A DNA stretch of 64,000 nucleotides, taken from the NCBI GenBank assembly GCA_963693285.1, contig OY848918.1, positions 20,533,484 through 20,597,483 on the forward strand. Direction: 5' to 3'. This DNA comes from Xestospongia muta. Taxonomy: Eukaryota; Porifera; Demospongiae; Haplosclerida; Petrosiidae. The notes under the pieces were generated by a model. It did no database searches, was not told where the DNA came from, and saw only the letters and a program-made list of their open reading frames with translations. The first letter of the stretch is position 1. Every line of letters starts with the position of its first letter. A program made the translations under genes and the position numbers. Below, in pieces: positions 23,476 to 35,834 of the stretch.

Positions 23476-25639
23476 TGTTTAGTTAGTCTGGCTGCCCAGA
23501 CCTAACACCCTAATAATTGAACTACATTGAATTTCCAGATGTATTCCCAATTATTGTCTATCCATACAACCTTATGACAAGAATGTGTAATTCAATGGAT
23601 TCCCACAGATGTGCTGTACATGTCTTGTCATTATGTAACAAGTAAATTACAATTTCTTTAAAAAATCATTAAATATAGGGATGTCTCTGCTAGCATCTCA
23701 AACAAGTTCAAATTAGGAATGGCAGTATATGGACATCCATACATCATGGGCATCATGTTTTGTGGCAGCAGTTATATGAGATAAACAGTCTCGTAGAATT
23801 CAAAGTCTAAAGTAAATGACTGACAATTAACGTTACATAGAAAGTAAGGATTTTGTTTATGGAATGTACTCATATTATAATACAGTAAAATGTAGCTTTC
23901 AAATATAAATATTACGTTCAAGGCTTCTATATAGGGATATTCATACTGCCATTTCTATGTGGCCTTTTTGAAATATTTTGAAATATTATATTTGAAATAT
24001 TGTGAAATGTTTTATCCCTACTTTTATAATTTTTTGGAATTTTTATCTACTTGATTTGTACTTGAATAAAATTAGGTAAAATATGTTCACAATGTTTTTC
24101 TTTATTATTACAGGTTTAATGAGTGTATTCAAGATATACTATAAACTGGGCTTTGCAATAATGTTATCATAACTAACAATAGTATATTATTCATGTATCA
24201 GAAAGAATGAGTTATGTATATACATAACTAAGTTGGAAATAATAAATTCAACTTGTAATGTACAGAAAGGTACCTGTTTCTTCATCATTAGAAGAAAAGA
24301 TATATCAGATCTTTTTAAAAAAACAGAAACAAAGTATTTAATTAACTTTCAAATCCATGTTTATGTCCTATAATGAGATAAATACTTGAGAAAACACTTT
24401 CACGTCTATGCTTCATAATTCCATGCACTGTGTATAGAATATAACATAATGTTTATTGGGTATTGGTATATTAATTATCATCACTACTATTACGCAATGA
24501 CTCAAACTTTATGTCATTAATCTCTTTCAAACATGACATGGACAAGTTTACTTGATCGAGTACCTTAATTGCTCCAATAATTTTTGGACAATACTTACTT
24601 TGAGTTTTAATATGTTAATTCCTTATAACATACAAATTTCTGCTGCTTATGTCATATCACTGTTTCTCCTTACATTTACACACTTAGCAAAGCAACTAAA
24701 GAAGCTTTATAAATATACCCTACTCATGCTATTTTTACTATAGTTATATGCTATATAATTTCATGTTTTAAAATTTAGATAACTATGCCTGTACCATAAT
24801 TATTATTTCATAACTCCTCTTGTGACAGTTGGGGTTCACATCTGGCCTTCTGAATGTAAATACTACTTTTCATATATCTATGAATTACTCTTACTTACTT
24901 TAACTGTTCACAATAAAACCTGTAGCTATTCAATGAAGAATATAATGAGTTAAGTGCCTAACAAATCAAGAATTAATATATCCTTATAGTCATTAATGCA
25001 AAAGTTAGCATATTTATCAGTATATATATATATATATATTATGTATACCACTGCTAAAATAGATTGGTTGCCTTAACTAACTCATAGTCATGTAGGCTTC
25101 ATACATTTCTACAATAATGAAAGGAATGCACAACATATGATGTTTCGATTACTAATTGCTATATTTTGTCAGCTCATTTACTTCAACAAATGACTCTTTA
25201 GAAAAAAGCAAGTAAGTAATATATAGGAATGTCCTGTTATAAATTCCATAGTGACATCCTTTGTACTTAGGCCCATAATCTATGAAATTTCTTGTGTCTA
25301 ACTAATGAGACAATAGACAATATCTTCCTAGCTCTTACAATTAACTACATAACTACCAAGTGTCAATGAGTATATTATTTATGAAAAAAAACGTGAATGT
25401 TTACTACCTTTCAGTTTACAAAAACCTGGTGATCTGCATAAACCATACATGGTAATAAAATATCAAGTAGATTGATCTTCAGTAGCAAATCATACACCTA
25501 ACAATCTCATAAAATTAAAATGTTCAACATCTAACATCAAATCATCCTCTACTTCTCCAAATGTTAGTGAAGGTAGATCAGTTATAGTGTTACAATAAAT
25601 TAGAATTAATTATATCAACCTAACCTTTTAAAGACTTGA
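23476..25639. other. Duplicated non-coding DNA, nothing identified
   Basis: AT-rich DNA repeated at 57,236-59,346. It contains a (TA)n run at 25,019-25,040 and a block near 23,640-23,830 that also occurs at about 60,447-60,580 and 60,680-60,750. The 63-residue hydrophobic frame at 24,552-24,743 is also open in the duplicate (58,316-58,507), but recent duplication alone explains that. Confidence 0.45.
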
Positions 25640-25772
25640 TAGCCACATCAGTTGTTGTATCTTCCTTCATTAATTTACCTCCAAATACTACACCAAAAGC
25701 ATTTAGTCTTCTGTTTTTTTCAAATTCAGAAAAAAAAATAATGACATTTGCAAATTTGCCTTGTAATGGTTA
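25624..25772 (-). pseudogene. Tyrosine-kinase-like N-lobe fragment, copy 1
   Basis: The minus strand reads AFGVVFGGKL...TDVAIKSLK, the glycine-rich loop and the VAIK lysine of protein kinases, matching the motif G-x-FG-x-V-x-G-K and VAIK. A possible 5' splice site (GTTAGG) follows the lysine segment. The upstream sequence is shifted relative to the duplicate at 59.4 kb by extra bases in the T run at about 25,730. No C-lobe is visible. Confidence 0.5.
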
Positions 25773-25796
25773 ATAAGTTAATTGTAATTATTTCTA

Positions 25797-26203
25797 GGCT
25801 TTTTGGTATATTCTGTTTCATTGACAAACGTCCTTTGAATGGAACCATAGCTTCATCAATGCTCTTTACCAGGTATGAATAATTCAATGATTTGTTATTC
25901 ATGTATGTAAGAATTGGTTTTACTTTTTATAGTTTATTAAAATGGAGAAACCAAGATCATAAACCATGTGAGTTCTTATTTCATCTTGTTTTACACTATC
26001 CCATAATTAATATTATCTTAAACAGACACTAACATAGAGGTTTCTCTGTTCAGCTAGACATTGGAGTATGTCACATGTGAAGAAAAGGTACAATAGCTCA
26101 AGCAACGAGTACCAAGTTATGTTATTAGCTGGACCATGATGTTTGTCATATGGTATGAACTCTTGTATACTAATGTCCTTGAGCTGTGCTTGGGAAAGTC
26201 AGA
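25797..26203 (-). mobile_element. piggyBac transposase fragment
   Basis: On the minus strand 26,203-26,038 reads as QAQLKDISIQEFIPYDKHHG...LELLYLFFTCDILQ, matching the N-terminal start of piggyBac domains, and 25,865-25,797 reads SIDEAMVPFKGRLSMKQ, the highly conserved block with the first catalytic aspartate. The stretch between is deleted or decayed. The fragment ends exactly where homology between the two segmental copies ends. Confidence 0.7.
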
Positions 26204-27240
26204 GAAACAACAAAACTACCTTTATCAGGTAAATTTGTTTGTAGTCCTTTTTTAAATAGCAACAATTGAAGTCTCTAATTTTTTCTATGCAGCTTCTCAA
26301 AATAATGACATTTTCAACCTTATTGCTATTAATAACTAATGACTTAGTTCACTAAGCTAATTTCAAATGGAAATGCTTTAGCAGCAAATATCAAATTTAG
26401 TTCTCAAATTATTATGACATCAGCTTTTTCAGGTAAATTGAGAGTGTTAATTGAACTACATCATGAACTATTTAGACAATGTTATCATGATGTCAGTATA
26501 ACTTCTAAGATACACTGTGTGGTCCACTTTTCGAGGTAATTGCTTCAGTAAGTAAAACTCTGATATATGCATTTGTCAATTATTCACTTCTAGGATTGGT
26601 CCTCTTTGTAATTCTGTGTAATACATATGGTAGCTAAAAACTTCATTCCAAGCAAATTACTACAAGTAGCAACTTTAACACTGTTCCATACACAGTGGGT
26701 AAACATCATCAGTGGCTATTATGTGATCACTTGCAAGGTATGTTTGTCACTTTTGAGGACCTTGTATGTGACCATATCAGTCAGTTTTGATTATATTAAT
26801 TTGGACTCAACTGTTTACATATCTGAAGCACTTGAACTGTTAAGAACCTAGTGTCTTTTCATATAGGTGTATAAAACATTGGGAGATGATTCATGCTACA
26901 TTCAATACTTCCTGAAACAGATCTAGATACAATTCTAATAAAGTAAGTCAATACTTTCATTATGTGATTACTACATTAAGGACAACACTGTTATTAAAGT
27001 GTATGTGATACTACTGTATTGTAGTTATAAAGGTACATATAAACGTGTGTAACTTGTAACTGTACAGACTAATATAACTTGTTTATTTCAGAATAAATTG
27101 GATTAAGATATATGGAGAGGAATATCATCATCTGAATTTGTATTATGTACCTGACATAATGACAATCTTCTGTTTTTTTGATAAAATACAAAAATAGTAT
27201 GTAGATTTATAGGTCATCACTGCTGTGATCACTGTATTAG
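26204..27240. other. No gene identified
   Basis: AT-rich sequence. The plus-strand frame at 26,627-26,851 has no recognisable domain or splice context. Confidence 0.45.
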
Positions 27241-27534
27241 CTAACAATAATAATAAGTCATAAAACCTTTATTTTTAGGTACCAGCCAAAAAAATTGACT
27301 AACGCAGTGTGAATGTACCCTGAAATTCTTTGAGAAAGTTCTGAGGATCAAACAATGAGCCTCTTTGAAAGGTTTTGGAGGTAAGGTGACTTTAATGTTC
27401 AAAACACATATATCTGATTTTGTGTAAAAATTCTGAAATACAAAGCAATACATCCTATGAGGTTCATCATCTTGTTGATCTTGAAGTAAAACATATTTTG
27501 TCAGTAATGGCTCAATCTTGAACAAAATATGCAA
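27241..27534 (-). other. Unrecognised 97-residue open frame
   Basis: The frame reads HILFKIEPLLTKYVLLQDQQ and later CVLNIKVTLPPKPFKEAHC; upstream of the ATG it stays open for a short distance with QTLQGYVEAV. The composition is less AT-biased than the surroundings, which suggests coding ancestry. I do not recognise the family. A neighbouring frame (GSLFDPQNFLKEFQGTFTLR) also looks protein-like, so a frameshifted remnant is possible. Confidence 0.25.
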
Positions 27535-27640
27535 GACAGCTTCTACGTATCCTTGCAGTGTCTGATTAGATTGTTCTCTTCAAGTCCAATCTAAAACTGG
27601 AGGTTCACCATATCCAACCAATGTGGACATTTTCTCTCTC

Positions 27641-27655
27641 ACTCTCACACACACA

Positions 27656-27720
<65 letters not shown>
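27641..27720. repeat. (CT)n/(CA)n microsatellite
   Basis: Mixed CA then pure CT dinucleotides over about 80 bases. It is not adjacent to a splice site I can identify. Confidence 0.95.
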
Positions 27721-27721
<1 letters not shown>

Positions 27722-28804
27722 GACCTAAAAGTGATACTACTAAAACCTGTGACTAGTTAAAAGTCAAGATTCTTGAAGCAACAGATACTTCTATTTAGTA
27801 CACCTAAAAAGTAAACAGGAACTGCATCATTGGAGAGCACAGAAACATAGAAATTGTTTTAGTTTCTGAGTTATAACTCTAATTTATCATCCTTTGTATC
27901 ATGGACTTGTAAATGGAGAGGATTTGAAGACTGAAACAATAGTGTCAACAATGATAATGATGATCTTTAAACCATATCCTTAATGCATTATGCAATTTTT
28001 TTAAAAATTAATAATATTATATTAAGAGTTAATCACCAACCATTTGTGGTTACAGTCAAGCATTCTTGTGGCTTTAGCTTGTATTGAGATTTTATAGTGA
28101 ACAAAACACTTCAATCAGTTATTAATTACAAGTAACACCATATACTTAGACCACTATGGCTCTCAGCTTTAATAATGACCAGGTTTTCAGGCTCTATTTG
28201 GTGATATCTAAAACATGGATTGTAGAGTGTCCCACAAAGTACAAGAAATATTATGCCTGCTGAGAATAATCAAAAATCAATTTTAAAATATATATTGTGT
28301 CAAAACATGTATATATACCCAATATGTAGATACACAAACAAATAGCAAATTATTAAAGTTATGTAATATTATAAATAGGTTACATAATGACTAAATACAA
28401 TAGAAACTACAAGCAATAGCATTAGTTAAACTATTTTCCTTGTGCATGTATAATAATGACACTAAGAGTAGCTATATACTTTTATGAAGGATTTTATTGC
28501 ATATAAAATATATCTTCATTAGTGGTTTTGTCAATTCCATCAAACTAAATCAGCCTCTAACGGTTCTTCCTCCAACCAGTCATGTTGAGTCATAAATAGA
28601 TTAGATGCAATAGGTGCTTTCTCAGCTCTATATATGGGTGGGGCTTCAATTATGTTCACATCATGAGGGTTGTGACTAGTAGTAGATGAAAGTGGCAAAA
28701 CGGGACTGTCAGGAATAGGTTTAAAAGTGTAGTCATCAGCTTGTTCTCTGAGGACAGATGCAGGAGTTGACTAAAAAAACGAAGAAATGTGTACATGTTA
28801 TTGC

Positions 28805-30161
28805 AGGATTCACGTTAAGTTTTCACATCCTGAGGCTTCCCTTCTTGTTCTTGGTACGTTTTTCGATAAAATAACGGAATGTGTGGGCGAGTCTTTGGAA
28901 GAAAAGAATGTTCGTTTGTGGTCTACCTTAAGTCAATTCAGAGGAGTGCATGTGAATTATTGTGAAGCGAAAAAGGAGATAATATTTCCAGTCAACACAA
29001 CAGCCAGAGGTGAGTCTGAAATGAAAATTGCAGAGAGAATTCGTACAATTGTGTCCCGATCTTACATTGAGGCAGAAATTCCAGCACGATGGTTCTTGTT
29101 TAAGCTTGAATTAGAGGATCTTCAGAAATTTACCAAATCAATGGTCATCAATAAAAGGGAATGCTTTAGAATAGGCTTGACTCTTGAGATGGATCGGAAA
29201 GACATTGAAGCTTCGTTACTGTACTATCACGATTTAACCATTTTCTTGTACTTTCCAACTGTATTGCCTGATGTGGTTTTTTTTGCACCCACAACTCCTT
29301 TTTAATAAGCTCTCAGAAGTAATTAGTATTTCTTTTGCTGATGCCGTTATTCACTTAGAGGAAATGAATATAGTTCTACCCGCACATACTCATATTCAGC
29401 TCAAGGCTGAAGGTATTTTCACACGTGAGCTTCTAAATTGTCTTTCTGATGGTTTCTCACCTGATTTTACTGCAGATGACTTTTTAAAGTTAATGGAAGA
29501 TATTTTTGTTATTGCTCCATTGCCTGAAAAAGGAAAGTTTTTCATACCAAGCGTTTTGCCGACAACTTCTTTAGATATTATTAGAGCTCCGTTTATTAAA
29601 AGTATTGATTGTTTCGTTTTGACATGGGATGAAATGCCAATTCCTCAAGGTATTTTTCCTGCTTTAATTGTAGGTCTACTTAAACGATCTGTCGTGCCAA
29701 AATTTAAGCTATATCGACCATCAGAATGTGAGATGCAGTATCGTAATGCAATTCGTTTAACATGTGCTGGCTATGGAGGAGCAGTTTTACTTATTGATGC
29801 TATCTACTGGATGGAGGTCTATTATTCTGGCCCTCCTGTAAAGTGCTCCACTATCAAAGATGTCATCTTTGAAGCAATCGAAGATGTAGTCATGAAATTC
29901 CAGTATAAGAAGATTCTTTCAAGGCCTCAGGAATGTTTCCTTTGCTCTATATGTCCACCTCCTATAGACCATCTTTGTCATCCAGATGATAAAAAGGAGA
30001 TTCTGACTTGTTGTAAAGATGGCATGACAACAAAAAGCATTGATCAATCAAGACAACTACCTTGGATCAATAAACATGCTGCTACAGTTAAGAAGGAAAA
30101 AGGTTAGCATAATTGTATTTGATAGGTGTTGTTGAATTAATACCTTCATATTGTTCTGTTA

Positions 30162-30209
<48 letters not shown>

Positions 30210-30859
30210 TATATATAATTATATTTTTCTTTCTATGCATTATAAATCTATTGCTTTTATGGAAACCTAATAAGTGTTATTGCACACTGACTTTAACTAC
30301 ACTTGTTTTGTTTATTTGCATTGTCAAAGAGAGGAAAGAAGTATGATTTCATTGCAATCAATCTCATTGTCATGTCTTTATCCTTACACACTTTGAATTT
30401 TGTCTTTTCTATTTCATTTACAGCTTTGAAACCTGAAAAGCATGCATTATTGAGATCACTTTATCCAATCAGTGGCAAATGGCATGAGATTGGTGATCTA
30501 TTGGGGGTTGATTCCAACACCATTGACAGCTTGTCTAGTTCCTTGGTTTCAAATGAAATTAAGATGGCAAAAATGTTAGAAAGCTGGTTAGATAATGAAC
30601 CAACTCCTGCTTCATGGGACAATATTCTCGATATCATAGAGGGACCTCTTCAGAAGAAAGCTCTTGCTGTGGAAATTCGTCAAAAAATTAAAACAAGTAA
30701 GCATTAGTTGATAGTGAAATCAATCAATTGGTCACTGTTTCATATTGATCCTTTGTCATGTTCATATAATAAATAGTTATTATTATGAAGAAATGTTCAA
30801 ATTGTCATATTCTCCTTTCTATCTTCGTAGGTGAAGGGAGTACACTTCGTTCACTTTAA
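28805..30859 (+). pseudogene. 5'-truncated paralogue of the ankyrin/Roc-COR/death gene
   Basis: Homology to the gene at 2067-11459 starts abruptly with RIHVKFSHPEAS at about 28,805; ankyrin repeats, P-loop and DSGGQ are absent. The large exon runs to the donor at 30,103 (AAG|GTTAGC, same phase as the paralogue) and the death-domain exon starts at 30,424. A run of eight T at 29,276-29,283 adds one base, so the frame stops at TAA (29,303-29,305); removing one T restores DVVF-LHPQ and LFNK. The end is either TAG at 30,705-30,707 or, using the donor AA|GTAAGC at 30,698, a further exon 30,831-30,859 ending in SLRSL-like sequence and TAA. It lies antisense in the last XRN2 intron, starting 34 bases from that intron's acceptor. 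Confidence 0.75.
30162..30220. repeat. (TA)n microsatellite
   Basis: Near-perfect TA dinucleotides for about 50 bases in the intron of the truncated death-domain paralogue. Confidence 0.95.
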
Positions 30860-32395
30860 AGAACATTAATTCTTACCTGAGGTAAAGATATTAACTCACA
30901 TTTGGAGTGACATACTTACTCTAATAACTAGAATGTTGTGTGTAGTCCAATTGACAACTAGCTATATGTATTAAGTCTAAGTTCTATTTGTATTTAAAGG
31001 ACATGACCTGTAACATAATATACTTTGTATAGTCATATGATAATCAGATATCATGGATGAGCTTTTGATATAAAATTTTAGTTATTTAACTAGATGTGGC
31101 TCAGTCATAAATACAAGCATATTAAATTTAAAACAATTCATTTGGATGAATTGAATAGATACTGCTTTCAACTGATATACCATGAAAATGTATGTGTATT
31201 ATTATATAGTAATAATCCAATCAACATAATGTCTATACAATACATATGATAGTTAACTTACACATATTACATCTATAACAATGTATTATAACATTTCTCC
31301 TCTTCCCTTTAGATGATATATAATACTACTTTCTTTAGCAACAGTAACATTATTAATGATTATTAGCCATTCTTTGTTAAAAGTGTGTTGTTTTGATAAC
31401 TTTTATTTTTACTATTATTTAGCTACTTGACACCATTTTTTAAATTTTAAATTTAAACTATTAAAATGATGATTCAATGAAACTATGATCTTAGTATCTT
31501 ACAATCAATAATATATCTAACAAAGAGTTGTTAATATGTATTCTAAAAGTGGACACAATCATAAGATAAAACATTATCAAATACTTCACTGCTATTTTAA
31601 GGCCTAGATCCACCCACGCACTACCTAAAAATTGACAATTTTATTTTCAATTTTTAATTTCAAGCAAATAATAACAAATACATCATCTGACTACATGTAA
31701 GTGGTTTGATTTTGAATAGTCTTCACTATTATAGTTATAAAGTCAACAGTTGAGTCTTCTGTTCGTAGATATGGACGAAACCAAGGATATCTAAAAAATG
31801 GAGAAAACGGGATAGGCAGTTGGTAAAACAGATATTAAAGGACTTAAAATTTAGGACACAGTGTGTCATAGTATGCTTAACGTCATGTAAAATGTTGAAG
31901 TTGATACCAACAATAATCATTAATCATGAGTTATGCAAATTAAATTACTATTATGAGGTCGATTGTAGCCACTTATATTAGGCCAATATCTTTTTTAACG
32001 AATGACGCATAACGGGTCATCAATATTGTGACATCAGTTGACGAATAACGCGACGCGTCATTTGAATTTACTAAGCAACAGCGCAACATTGTCAGCTAGT
32101 TAGTGTGTATTTTCTACAGTAGTAGCTCCTGTACTTGTTATTGCTTGCATTTGAATCTGCAGTCAGCATTTGACCCGAGTTTCAACAGTCTTTGTATTTA
32201 AAGTTAACAGTCCAAGTTATTACCTCGTGTATTGGTTATTGTTGACAACTCAGTCTGCACATCTCGACTTACAACTTAACAGTCCAAGTTAGTAACTTAC
32301 ATTCATTGGAACCATGATAAAGATAAATATACTTGCATATTATAATTAGTATATCACTCAAATAAATGTAAACAAATAACAACAAATGCATTATG
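30860..32395. other. No gene identified; possible 5' part of the piggyBac element
   Basis: AT-rich sequence with a short CpG-containing patch at about 31,998-32,070 (ACGCATAACGGGTCATC and GACGAATAACGCGACGCGTC) just before the piggyBac reading. It may be part of that element's 5' region. I could not define its terminal repeats. Confidence 0.35.
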
Positions 32396-34387
32396 CAAAT
32401 AGAATGACTGATAGACGATTATTTACAAGAGATGAAGTCTTGGATATTATTGAAGTTGAACCAATGTATCCAGGGAGTGATGAAGAATTTGACACATTAG
32501 ATGATGAGATGGCGGACAACTACCGGTAATAAAATGATAAGATAATTTACAAAGTATATAAAACGTACCATTCTTAGTATAACAGAAGGTACATCTGTTG
32601 ATGTTGAAAAGTCTCCAGTCCAGTTATCTGCACCGCTATGGTAAATATCACAAATATTACCTTTTACTGATTGTAAAATAAATAGCTACCAACAAATAGA
32701 GTCACTTGCAGGTCCATCAAGTTCACTAAACAATACACCACTATCAGTGTAAGTGAACACATGCCAAAATAACAGTTTACCTACAATCATAATAGGACTT
32801 CTCTTGAAAATCCTGTGTCTGCCACTAACAAATCTAAACAAAGGTAAGTTATACAATAAATGTACATTTCTCATCTGTAAATATCTTCATAGCCAATGCC
32901 CAAATGACCACACCCTAGGGGAGATAAAATGGTCAAACAATTACATGCCAGTCACTATAGATTCGTTTACAGAATCAGTAGGACCAACTGTTTCTGTCCC
33001 TTCTTCACCACTTGAGGCATTTATGCTATTTTTTACACAATCACTTCTACAACTGATAGTAGACAAGACAAACAGATATGCTGAAACATGTATGGTTGGA
33101 GAAAAGTATGCCAAATGGACAAAAGTGTCTATTGAAGAATTGCAGGCATACTTGGGATTTATGATCGTAATGGGGATAGTAAAATCACCATCCCTATATG
33201 ATTATTGGAAAAATGACCCATATTATCACTACACCCCCATAGCAGATCGAATTTCTCGAGATAGATTCATGGACATTTCACGATATCTCAATTTTGTAGA
33301 CAATGCGACGTTAGCACTACCAGGTACACCACAATATGATCGTCTTGGTAAAGTAAGACCAATTATGGAATTTCTTAACTACAAATTCCTTACATTATAT
33401 AATCCAAATCGTGACAACAGTAAAGACGAGGCAATGATAAAATTAAAGGGCAGATCAGCAAATGAAACAATATGTTCCCAAAAAGCCTATCAAGAGAGGA
33501 TTTAAAGTTTGGGTCAGGGCTGATAGTGACAATGGGTTTGTACGTGAAAACCAAGTATACTGTGGAAAGGAGAAGAGATCAGAAACAGGACTAGAGTCAT
33601 GGGTTGTCCGAGACTTAAAAAGAAGCATTGTCGGAAAAAACCCATCACATATACTGTTATAAATTTTTATACAGGCATTCCACTTTTTAAGGATCTGCTA
33701 GAAGACAAAATTTATGCCTGGAGAACCATGTGTTCAGATAGAAAGTTCAATCCAACAGAATTGAAGCTATTACAACATGAAAGTTTGCTAATGACAGTGT
33801 GGCAAGACACAAAGGCAGTAAGTGCTCCTGCTACAAACTCTCAACCTTTGGCAACAACACAAGTGGAGAGGAAGCAACAAAATGGAGAAAAAAAACTAGT
33901 AAATTGTCCTCAACTAATACCCAACTATAACCAAAAAATGGGTGGAGTTGATCGTAATGATCAACTGAGGCAGTACTACTGTCTCAATGCAAGAGGATAT
34001 AAAACTTATAAGTACATCTTTTACTTTGTAACTGATGTTGTAATTACAAACACTTACCTCTTGCAAACATTCCTTCCCACATCTCCATTCAAAACGATCA
34101 AAGACATTTGCCTCAATTTAGGCCACCTTCTTATTGGATTGTATTGTGGTCGTAACCGTCCTGGTTGTCCTTCATTGTGTCTACCAGTGAAAAAATTTTG
34201 TCAGCACCATTTTCCTCAAAAGCACGATGGCAGTAGACACAGGTGTCACTACTGTTATGCATTTCTAAACAAACAAAGAGATACTCAATGGTATTGTAGT
34301 GACTGCAGCCTTTACCTCTGTCATACTGGAAAGAGTGATGACTGTTTCCTACACTACCACACCCACCATGGACCTAATGAAAATTAA
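32396..34387 (+). pseudogene. piggyBac (PGBD-type) transposase, multi-exon, inactivated
   Basis: A first exon (32,396-about 32,526) starts MHYANRMTDRRLFTRDEV and is acidic, as usual for piggyBac N-termini, ending before GTAATA. Small pieces follow, then 32,890-33,505 with the DDE_Tnp_1_7 core (LQAYLGFMIVMGIVKSPSL, SRDRFMDISRYLNF) and the first aspartate in KDEAMIKLKGRS. A frameshift near 33,460 leads to MKQYVPKKPIKRGFKVW, and another near 33,600-33,660 leads to the C-terminal part. The motif normally reading F-D-N-F-x-T reads TVINFYTG, so the second catalytic aspartate is lost. The third (GGVDRNDQLRQYY) and the C-terminal Cys/His domain (CHYCYAF...CSDCSLYLCH) remain. It lies inside the XRN2 copy 2 last intron. 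Confidence 0.85.
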
Positions 34388-35834
34388 AGAGACACTTACA
34401 TATATACAAAAGAATATATATTATCAACACCTAACTGAAATGTCTAACCAAACAGTAGTCATTCAAATAATAAGCATATACAGATAGACACAGACAACAC
34501 ACAAAATCCAACTATAAATTTCTACAAACAAGGTAAGCAATACTAATATGTTTATATACTGGACATGTTTTGCATCATTTGTAGTACTTACAGAAGCTAT
34601 CACTATTGTACCTTAGCCCTAGCGCTTCAATTTCAAGCGCTTTTTTCATTACAAAGACGGTAGTAGAAAAGATACGACAGAATGACTTATTTCAGCAGAG
34701 TTCGAGGTAGAATTTACTTGTAGAATCGTTTTATAACATCTCTAGACCTACAAATCAACGACGGTTGCCTTATTTACTCGTAAATGAACCTGTTAAAAGT
34801 TCTCCAAGGCGTCTTCCTCTTCTTTCGATGAACATGTGCTTGGTTGAGGCAAATTAAATTTCGACATCCTGTGACCCCACCTACGCAATTATTTCGTCAA
34901 AAAAGGACACCAAAACGAATTTCCATCTGAAAATTTCACAATATCTCATACTAGCCTATGGACAAATCTTGGCTACACTTAAAGACAATAAATGACAGCA
35001 CAAGAACAAATGAAAAATACAAGTACAATGCTAACATGTTTGTGAGTGTCTAATAACAATCTCTGAACAGAACAATATAGAAGTTTGTCATTGTTATATC
35101 TAGTGCAAAGCCTCCTAATTACAGCATTTCACCAACTGATTATTAACTAATATACTTAGTAAAGTCTCCATGTGTCACGTGCATACACTATATATACTAA
35201 ATATTCTCATTTTAACACTCCATGTGCATTTATTAAAGGTTGATTGCATCCAACCAATCCTGTCTACATCTGCAAAGATAAATTGTTGCAGATGCCTTTA
35301 AAGTAGAGAATGAATTTAGTTTGTGCTTTAGCACTACTTCTATAAAGCATGACTTTATGTACTCATTTAATCACAAGCTCTAGGTCTCAAGCTTTTTCAT
35401 GTATTAGCACCAGATACCTACAGTCAACTTAGTGATTATATACATATACAATAATATTAACAAAACTAGAACTGTTACTTCATCTGTCTATGAGTTATGT
35501 TAATTTAATTTATTACAATATAGGATATTAGTCTTAGTATTAATGTATCTGCTAATACAGATACTTGTTTAGATATATGAACATAATTATAATACCTAGC
35601 ATATACAAACGGAAACACCTCTTCATTATAACATGTGGATCCCAATGTAACTGACTGATTAGTAAAATTATATCTTAACTTAGAGTAAAATAACCAGAGT
35701 TTCAATTTAATACATGTTTCTATTTATAATTGTATATACCTTATAAACCTTCTTGCTGACTGAGGTGTACTATATGGAGTTTACAAGAGATATCATATGA
35801 TATAATATGATGTCATAATGATGTCATTATTCAC
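34388..35834. other. Intronic DNA of XRN2 copy 2, nothing certain
   Basis: The segment 34,612-34,930 is less AT-rich and contains the small hairpin GCGCTTCAATTTCAAGCGC at 34,621; it could be the 3' flank of the piggyBac element. The remainder shows no gene. Confidence 0.4.

Larger units (their letters stand above)
13723..25796. repeat. Segmental duplication, locus 1
   Basis: Bases 13,723-22,818 match 36,256-45,526 almost base for base in direct orientation (offset about 22.5-22.7 kb), covering XRN2 exons 24 (part) to 1 and their introns. Bases 22,816-25,796 then match 56,505-59,553. The two matches abut here at about 22,816, whereas in the other locus they are 11 kb apart. The left edge adjoins the THAP pseudogene and the right edge adjoins a piggyBac fragment. 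Confidence 0.9.

Noticed and set aside
24552..24743. 63-residue hydrophobic frame open in both duplicates
   Set aside because: High AT content makes hydrophobic frames common; no splice sites, start context or family pattern.
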